Below are positions 55,098-64,000 of a DNA stretch of 64,000 nucleotides, piece by piece; position 1 is the first letter of the stretch; each line of letters opens with the position of its first letter. Source of the DNA: Siphonodentalium dalli (lineage: Eukaryota > Mollusca > Scaphopoda > Gadilida > Siphonodentaliidae); NCBI GenBank assembly GCA_032622095.1, contig CP136065.1:240353530-240417529 (forward strand), in the 5' to 3' direction. Under the pieces are notes generated by a model. It was not told the origin of the DNA. It did not search any database and was given only the letters and a program-made list of their open reading frames with translations. The position numbers and the translations under genes were made by a program.

Positions 55098-58000
55098 TAT
55101 GATTATCGAGTGTAAGATAAGCAGGGTTCAGAATGATAAGGCGATCATGGTATGACTATCGACTGTAAGAGAAGCAGGTATCAGAATGATAAGACGATCA
55201 TGATATGACTATCGACTGTAAGAGAAGCAGGTATCAGAATGATAAGACGATCATGATATGACTATCGACTGTAAGAGAAGCAGGTATCAGAATGATAAGG
55301 CGATCATGGTATGACTATCGACTGTAAGAGATGCAGATTTCAGAATGATAAGGCGATCACGGTATGACTATCGACTGTGAGAGAAGCAGGTATCAGAATG
55401 ATAAGACGATCATGATATGACTATCGACTGTAAGAGAAGCAGGTATCAGAATGATAAGACGATCATGATATGACTATCGACTGTAAGAGAAGCAGGTATC
55501 AGAATGATAAGACGATCATGATATGACTATCGACTGTAAGAGAAGCAGGTATCAGAATGATAAGACGATCATGATATGACTATCGACTGTAAGAGAAGCA
55601 GGTATCAGAATGATAAGGCGATCATGGTATGACTATCGACTGTAAGAGATGCAGATTTCGGAATGATAAGGCGATCACGGTATGACTATCGACTGTAAGA
55701 GAAGCAGGGATCAGAATGATAAGGCGATCATGGTATGACTATCGACTGTAAGAGAAGCAGGTATCAGAATGATAAGACGATCATTGTATGACTATCGACT
55801 GTAAGAGAAGCAGGGATCAGAATGATAAGGCGATCATGGTATGACTATCGACTGTAAGAGAAGCAGGTATCAGAATGATAAGGCGATCATGGTATGACTA
55901 TCGACTGTAAGAGAAGCAGGGATCAGAATGATAAGGCGATCATGGTAAGACTATCCACTGAAAGAGAAGCAGGAATCAGAATGATAAGGCGATCATGGTA
56001 TGACTATCGACTGTAAGAGAAGCAGGGTTAAGAATGATAAGGCGATCACGGTATGACTATCGACTGTAACAGAAGCAGGGATCAGAATGATAAGGCGATC
56101 ATGGTATGACTATCGACTGTAAGAGAAGCAGGGTTAAGAATGATAAGGCGATCACGGTATGACTATCGACTGTAAGAGAAGCAGGGTTCAGAATGATAAG
56201 TCGATCATGGTATGACTATCGACTGTAAGAGAAGCAGGGTTCAGAATGATAAGGCGATCACGGTATGACTATCGACTGTAAGAGAAACAGGGTTCAGAAC
56301 GATAAGGCGATCATGGTATGACTATCCACTGTAAGAGAAGCAGGGTTCAGAATGATAAGGCGATCACGGTATGACTATCGACTGTAAGAGAAGCAGGTAT
56401 CAGAATGATAAGGCGATCATGGTATGACTATCGACTGTAAGAGATGCAGATTTCAGAATGATAAGGCGATCACGGTATGACTATCGACTGTAAGAGAAGC
56501 AGGGATCAGAATGATAAGGCGATCATGGTATGACTATCGACTGTAAGAGAAGCAAGGTTAAGAACGATAAGGCGATCACGGTATGACTATCGACTGTAAG
56601 AGAAGCAGGGTTCAGAATGATAAGGCGATCACGGTATGACTATCGACTGTAAGAGAAGCAGGGTTAAGAATGATAAGGCGATCACGGTATGACTATCGAC
56701 TGTAAGAAAAACAGGGTTCAGAACGATAAGGCGATCATGGTATGACTATCCACTGTAAGAGAAGCAGGGTTAAGAATGATAAGGCGATCACGGTATGACT
56801 ATCGACTGTAAGAGAAGCAGGGTTCAGAATGATAAGGCGATCACGGTATGACTATCGACTGTAAGAGAAACAGGGTTCAGAACGATAAGGCGATCATGGT
56901 ATGACTATCCACTGTAAGAGAAGCAGGGTTAAGAATGATAAGGCGATCACGGTATGACTATCGACTGTAAGAGAAGCAGGGTTCAGAATGATAAGGCGAT
57001 CATTGTATGACTATCGACTGTAAGAGAAGCAGGGTTAAGAATGATAAGGCGATCATGGTATGACTATCCACTGAAAGAGAAGCAGGGTTAAGAATGATAA
57101 GGCGATCATGGTATGACTATCCACTGTAAGAGAAGCAGGGTTAAGAATGATAAGGTGATCACGGTATGACTATCGACTGTAAGAGAAGCAGGGTTAAGAA
57201 TGATAAGGTGATCATGGTATGACTATCCACTGTAAGAGAAGCAGGGTTCAGAATGATAAGGCGATCACGGTATGACTATCGACTGTAAGAGAAGCAGGGT
57301 TAAGAATGATAAGGTGATCATGGTATGACTATCCACTGTAAGATAAGCAGGGTTCAGAATGATAAGGCGAACATGGTATGACTATCGAGTGTAAGAGGAG
57401 CAGGTATCAGAATGATAAGGCGATCACGGTATGACTATCGACTATAAGAGAAGCAGGGTTCAGAATGATAAGGCGATCATGGTACGACTATCGACTGTAA
57501 GAGAAGCAGGTATCAGAATGATAAGGCGATCATGGTATGACTATCGACTGTAAGAGAAGCAGGTATCAGAATGATAAGACGATCATGATATGACTATCGA
57601 CTGTAAGAGAAGCAGGTATCAGAATGATAAGGCGATCATGGTATGACTATCGACTGTAAGAGAAGCAGGTATCAGAATGATAAGACGATCATGATATGAC
57701 TATCGACTGTAAGAGAAGCAGGTATCAGAATGATAAGACGATCATGGTATGATTATCGAGTGTAAGATAAGCAGGGTTCAGAATGATAAGGCGATCATGG
57801 TATGACTATCGACTGTAAGAGAAGCAGGTATCAGAATGATAAGACGATCATGATATGACTATCGACTGTAAGAGATGCAGGTATCAGAATGATAAGACGA
57901 TCATGATATGACTATCGACTGTAAGAGAAGCAGGTATCAGAATGATAAGGCGATCATGGTATGACTATCAACTGTAAGAGATGCAGATTTCAGAATGATA

Positions 58001-60198
58001 AGGCGATCACGGTATGACTATCGACTGTGAGAGAAGCAGGTATCAGAATGATAAGACGATCATGATATGACTATCGACTGTAAGAGAAGCAGGTATCAGA
58101 ATGATAAGACGATCATGATATGACTATCGACTGTAAGAGAAGCAGGTATCAGAATGATAAGACGATCATGATATGACTATCGACTGTAAGAGAAGCAGGT
58201 ATCAGAATGATAAGACGATCATGATATGACTATCGACTGTAAGAGAAGCAGGTATCAGAATGATAAGGCGATCATGGTTTGACTATCGACTGTAAGAGAT
58301 GCAGATTTCAGAATGATAAGGCGATCACGGTATGACTATCGACTGTAAGAGAAGCAGGGATCAGAATGATAAGGCGATCATGGTATGACTATCGACTGTA
58401 AGAGAAGCAGGTATCAGAATGATAAGACGATCATTGTATGACTATCGACTGTAAGAGAAGCAGGGATCAGAATGATAAGGCGATCATGGTATGACTATCG
58501 ACTGTAAGAGAAGCAGGTATCAGAATGATAAGGCGATCATGGTATGACTATCGACTGTAAGAGAAGCAGGGATAAGAATGATAAGGCGATCATGGTAAGA
58601 CTATCCACTGAAAGAGAAGCAGGAATCAGAATGATAAGGCGATCATGGTATGACTATCGACTGTAAGAGAAGCAGGGTTAAGAATGATAAGGCGATCACG
58701 GTATGACTATCGACTGTAAGAGAAGCAGGGATCAGAATGATAAGGCGATCATGGTATGACTATCGACTGTAAGAGAAGCAGGGTTAAGAATGATAAGGCG
58801 ATCACGGTATGACTATCGACTGTAAGAGAAGCAGGGTTCAGAATGATAAGTCGATCATGGTATGACTATCGACTGTAAGAGAAGCAGGGTTCAGAATGAT
58901 AAGGCGATCACGGTATGACTATCGACTGTAAGAGAAACAGGGTTCAGAACGATAAGGCGATCATGGTATGACTATCCACTGTAAGAGAAGCAGGGTTCAG
59001 AATGATAAGGCGATCACGGTATGACTATCGACTGTAAGAGAAGCAGGGTTCAGAATGATAAGGCGATCACGGTATGACTATCGACTGTAAGAAAAACAGG
59101 GTTCAGAACGATAAGGCGATCATGGTATGACTATCCACTGTAAGAGAAGCAGGGTTAAGAATGATAAGGCGATCACGGTATGACTATCGACTGTAAGAGA
59201 AGCAGGGTTCAGAATGATAAGGCGATCACGGTATGACTATCGACTGTAAGAGAAACAGGGTTCAGAACGATAAGGCGATCATGGTATGACTATCCACTGT
59301 AAGAGAAGCAGGGTTAAGAATGATAAGGCGATCACGGTATGACTATCGACTGTAAGAGAAGCAGGGTTCAGAATGATAAGGCGATCATTGTATGACTATC
59401 GACTGTAAGAGAAGCAGGGTTAAGAATGATAAGGCGATCATGGTATGACTATCCACTGAAAGGGAAGCAGGGTTAAGAATGATAAGGCGATCATGGTATG
59501 ACTATCCACTGTAAGAGAAGCAGGGTTAAGAATGATAAGGTGATCACGGTATGACTATCGACTGTAAGAGAAGCAGGGTTAAGAATGATAAGGTGATCAT
59601 GGTATGACTATCCACTGTAAGAGAAGCAGGGTTCAGAATGATAAGGCGATCACGGTATGACTATCGACTGTAAGAGAAGCAGGGTTAAGAATGATAAGGT
59701 GATCATGGTATGACTATCCACTGTAAGATAAGCAGGGTTCAGAATGATAAGGCGAACATGGTATGACTATCGAGTGTAAGAGAAGCAGGTATCATAATGA
59801 TAAGTCGATCATGGTATGACTATCGAGTGTAAGAGGAGCAGGTATCAGAATGATAAGGCGATCACGGTATGACTATCGACTGTAAGAGAAGCAGGGTTCA
59901 GAATGATAAGGCGATCATGGTACGACTATCGACTGTAAGAGAAGCAGGTATCAGAATGATAAGGCGATCATGGTATGACTATCGACTGTAAGAGAAGCAG
60001 GTATCAGAATGATAAGACGATCATGATATGACTATCGACTGTAAGATAAGCAGGTATCAGAATGATAAGGCGATCATGGTATGACTATCGACTGTAAGAG
60101 AAGCAGGTATCAGAATGATAAGACGATCATGATATGACTATCGACTGTAAGAGAAGCAGGTATCAGAATGATAAGACGATCATGGTATGATTATCGAG
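55098..60198 (+). repeat. 46-50-monomer (2.44-2.65-kb) higher-order repeats
   Basis: The rare variant TATGATTATCGAGTGTAAGATAAGCAG starts at 55098, 57748 and 60186. The spacings are 2,650 bp (50 x 53) and 2,438 bp (46 x 53), with matching variant order between them. A related site without the AAGATAAG change lies at 49801. Confidence 0.85.
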
Positions 60199-63100
60199 TG
60201 TAAGATAAGCAGGGTTCAGAATGATAAGGCGATCATGGTATGACTATCGACTGTAAGAGAAGCAGGTATCAGAATGATAAGACGATCATGATATGACTAT
60301 CGACTGTAAGAGAAGCAGGTATCAGAATGATAAGACGATCATGATATGACTATCGACTGTAAGAGATGCAGGTATCAGAATGATAAGACGATCATGATAT
60401 GACTATCGACTGTAAGAGAAGCAGGTATCAGAATGATAAGGCGATCATGGTATGACTATCAACTGTAAGAGATGCAGATTTCAGAATGATAAGACGATCA
60501 TGATATGACTATCGACTGTGAGAGAAGCAGGTATCAGAATGATAAGACGATCATGATATGACTATCGACTGTAAGAGAAGCAGGTATCAGAATGATAAGA
60601 CGATCATGATATGACTATCGACTGTAAGAGAAGCAGGTATCAGAATGATAAGACGATCATGATATGACTATCGACTGTAAGAGAAGCAGGTATCAGAATG
60701 ATAAGACGATCATGATATGGCTATCGACTGTAAGAGAAGCAGGTATCAGAATGATAAGGCGATCATGGTTTGACTATCGACTGTAAGAGATGCAGATTTC
60801 AGAATGATAAGGCGATCACGGTATGACTATCGACTGTAAGAGAAGCAGGGATCAGAATGATAAGGCGATCATGGTATGACTATCGACTGTAAGAGAAGCA
60901 GGTATCAGAATAATAAGACGATCATTGTATGACTATCGACTGTAAGAGAAGCAGGGATCAGAATGATAAGGCGATCATGGTATGACTATCGACTGTAAGA
61001 GAAGCAGGTATCAGAATGATAAGGCGATCATGGTATGACTATCGACTGTAAGAGAAGCAGGGATAAGAATGATAAGGCGATCATGGTAAGACTATCCACT
61101 GAAAGAGAATCAGGAATCAGAATGATAAGGCGATCATGGTATGACTATCGACTGTAAGAGAAGCAGGGTTAAGAATGATAAGGCGATCACGGTATGACTA
61201 TCGACTGTAAGAGAAGCAGGGATCAGAATGATAAGGCGATCATGGTATGACTATCGACTGTAAGAGAAGCAGGGTTAAGAATGATAAGGCGATCACGGTA
61301 TGACTATCGACTGTAAGAGAAGCAGGGTTCAGAATGATAAGTCGATCATGGTATGACTATCGACTGTAAGAGAAGCAGGGTTCAGAATGATAAGGCGATC
61401 ACGGTATGACTATCGACTGTAAGAGAAACAGGGTTCAGAACGATAAGGCGATCATGGTATGACTATCCACTGTAAGAGAAGCAGGGTTCAGAATGATAAG
61501 GCGATCACGGTATGACTATCGACTGTAAGAGAAGCAGGTATCAGAATGATAAGGCGATCATGGTATGACTATCGACTGTAAGAGATGCAGATTTCAGAAT
61601 GATAAGGCGATCACGGTATGACTATCGACTGTAAGAGAAGCAGGGATCAGAATGATAAGGCGATCATGGTATGACTATCGACTGTAAGAGAAGCAGGGTT
61701 AAGAACGATAAGGCGATCACGGTATGACTATCGACTGTAAGAGAAGCAGGGTTCAGAATGATAAGGCGATCACGGTATGACTATCGACTGTAAGAGAAGC
61801 AGGGTTAAGAATGATAAGGCGATCACGGTATGACTATCGACTGTAAGAAAAACAGGGTTCAGAACGATAAGGCGATCATGGTATGACTATCCACTGTAAG
61901 AGAAGCAGGGTTAAGAATGATAAGGCGATCACGGTATGACTATCGACTGTAAGAGAAGCAGGGTTCAGAATGATAAGGCGATCACGGTATGACTATCGAC
62001 TGTAAGAGAAACAGGGTTCAGAACGATAAGGCGATCATGGTATGACTATCCACTGTAATAGAAGCAGGGTTAAGAATGATAAGGCGATCACGGTATGACT
62101 ATCGACTGTAAGAGAAGCAGGGTTCAGAATGATAAGGCGATCATTGTATGACTATCGACTGTAAGAGAAGCATGGTTAAGAATGATAAGGCGATCATGGT
62201 ATGACTATCCACTGAAAGAGAAGCAGGGTTAAGAATGATAAGGCGATCATGGTATGACTATCCACTGTAAGAGAAGCAGGGTTAAGAATGATAAGGTGAT
62301 CACGGTATGACTATCGACTGTAAGAGAAGCAGGGTTAAGAATGATAAGGTGATCATGGTATGACTATCCACTGTAAGAGAAGCAGGGTTCAGAATGATAA
62401 GGCGATCACGGTATGACTATCGACTGTAAGAGAAGCAGGGTTAAGAATGATAAGGTGATCATGGTATGACTATCCACTGTAAGATAAGCAGGGTTCAGAA
62501 TGATAAGGCGAACATGGTATGACAATCGACTGTAAGAGAAGCAGGTATCAGAATGATAAGACGATCATGGTATGACTATCGACTGTAAGAGAAGCAGGGT
62601 TCAGAATGATAAGGCGATCACGGTATGACTATCGACTGTAAGAGAAACAGGGTTCAGAACGATAAGGCGATCATGGTATGACTATCCACTGTAAGAGAAG
62701 CAGGGTTAAGAATGATAAGGCGATCACGGTATGACTATCGACTGTAAGAGAAGCAGGGTTCAGAATGATAAGGCGATCATTGTATGACTATCGACTGTAA
62801 GAGAAGCAGGGTTAAGAATGATAAGGCGATCATGGTATGACTATCCACTGAAAGAGAAGCAGGGTTAAGAATGATAAGGCGATCATGGTATGACTATCCA
62901 CTGTAAGAGAAGCAGGGTTAAGAATGATAAGGTGATCACGGTATGACTATCGACTGTAAGAGAAGCAGGGTTAAGAATGATAAGGTGATCATGGTATGAC
63001 TATCCACTGTAAGAGAAGCAGGGTTCAGAATGATAAGGCGATCACGGTATGACTATCGACTGTAAGAGAAGCAGGGTTAAGAATGATAAGGTGATCATGG

Positions 63101-64000
63101 TATGACTATCCACTGTAAGATAAGCAGGGTTCAGAATGATAAGGCGAACATGGTATGACTATCGACTGTAAGAGAAGCAGGGATCAGAATGATAAGGCGA
63201 TCATGGTATGACTATCGACTGTAAGAGAAGCAGATTTCAGAATGATAAGGCGATCACGGTATGACTATCGACTGTAAGAGAAGCAGGGTTCAGAATGATA
63301 AGGCGATCACGGTATTACTATCGACTGTAAGAGAAGCAGGTATCAGAATGATAAGACGATCATGGTATGACTGTCGACTGTAAGAGAAGCAGGGTTCAGA
63401 ATGATAAGGCGATCGTTGTATTACTATCGACTGTAAGAGAAGCAGGTATCAGAATGATAAGACGATCATGATATGACTATCGACTGTAAGAGAAGCAGGT
63501 ATCAGAATGATAAGGCGATCATGGTATGACTATCGACTGTAAGAGAAGCAGGGTTCAGAATGATAAGGCGATCGTGGTATGACTATCGACTGTAAGAGAT
63601 GCAGATTTCAGAATGATAAGGCGATACGGTATGACTATCGACTGTAAGAGAAGCAGGTATCAGAATGATAAGGCGATCATTGTATGACTATCGACTGTAA
63701 GAGAAGCAGGGTTCAGAATGATAAGGCGATCATGGTATGACTATCGAGTGTAAGAGAAGCAGGTATCAGAATGATAAGTCGATCATGGTATGACTATCGA
63801 GTGTAAGAGGAACAGGTATCAGAATGATAAGGCGATCACGGTATGACTATCGACTGTAAGAGAAGCAGGGTTCAGAATGATAAGGCGATCATGGTACGAC
63901 TATCGACTGTAAGAGAAGCAGGTATCAGAATGATAAGGCGATCATGGTATGACTATCGACTGTAAGAGAAGCAGGTATCAGAATGATAAGACGATCATGA

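Larger units (their letters stand above)
48648..64000 (+). repeat. 53-bp satellite array, ~290 monomers, open at the right edge
   Basis: The monomer is 53 bp and reads TGTAAGAGAAGCAGG-(variable)-AGAATGATAAGGCGATCA, then a C/T GG and TATGACTATCGAC. The array is continuous for 15,353 bp with single-base variants and very few indels. Monomers fall into classes by the word after GCAGG (GTTCAG, GTTAAG, GATCAG, TATCAG, and ATTTCAG after GCAG) and by GGCGATCACGG versus GACGATCATGA. The plus strand has stops in all three frames, so it is not coding. The junction with unique DNA is at about 48648. Confidence 0.98.

Noticed and set aside
48648-64000. CRISPR array
   Set aside because: The 53-bp units are contiguous, with no unique spacers between constant repeats. 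Variation lies at fixed positions inside the monomer, as in satellite DNA. The genome is eukaryotic.

Overview
This window looks like repeat-dominated DNA from an animal nuclear genome. It is AT-rich and has no bacterial operon structure. I found no host gene I can support with confidence. The protein-level signals all come from transposable elements: a PIF/Harbinger transposase, Helitron Rep remnants, two degenerate Ty3/Gypsy pol remnants and a truncated non-LTR reverse transcriptase. This mix, the palindromic and foldback elements and the LINE-like 3' tails ending in TATC repeats suggest a marine invertebrate, most likely a mollusc. That assignment is an inference from repeat style and was not confirmed by any search.

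Layout. 1-7.3 kb: AT-rich non-coding DNA with a (TA)n tract, a 325-bp MITE with a 9-bp target duplication, a hairpin and an RTE-like LINE tail. 7.4-8.7 kb: a foldback hairpin and a nearly intact minus-strand Harbinger transposase, broken by one frameshift near its N-terminus. 9.2-13.9 kb: minisatellites, a 964-bp element whose terminal repeat has become a 14-copy minisatellite, and a 1.6-kb foldback. 15.1-18.9 kb: a graveyard of Harbinger, Helitron and Gypsy fragments on the plus strand. 20-31.2 kb: a second MITE copy, a LINE reverse transcriptase fragment, paired dispersed repeats, a tRNA-derived SINE-like piece, an element with G-run and C-run ends, and a diverged ~350-bp tandem repeat.

31.3-37.0 kb: a recent tandem array of a 1,730-bp unit (three full copies and a partial fourth) with almost no differences between copies. 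It is bounded on the right by a 1.19-kb palindromic element with (CT)n/(GA)n arms and a 6-bp flanking duplication. 38.2-48.6 kb: a 50-bp minisatellite, a LINE-type 3' end, a degraded coding stretch of unknown origin, a minus-strand Gypsy pol remnant, and three foldbacks within 1.6 kb, one of them an almost perfect 151-bp palindrome. 48.65-64.0 kb: a continuous 53-bp satellite (about 290 monomers) with higher-order repeats, running off the right edge.

The elements do not form a pathway. Most are non-autonomous or dead. The Harbinger transposase is the only protein here that keeps all its catalytic residues. The most notable structures are the higher-order 53-bp satellite, the 1.73-kb array with its palindromic neighbour, the terminal-repeat-to-minisatellite element, and the mosaic Helitron/Harbinger remnant.
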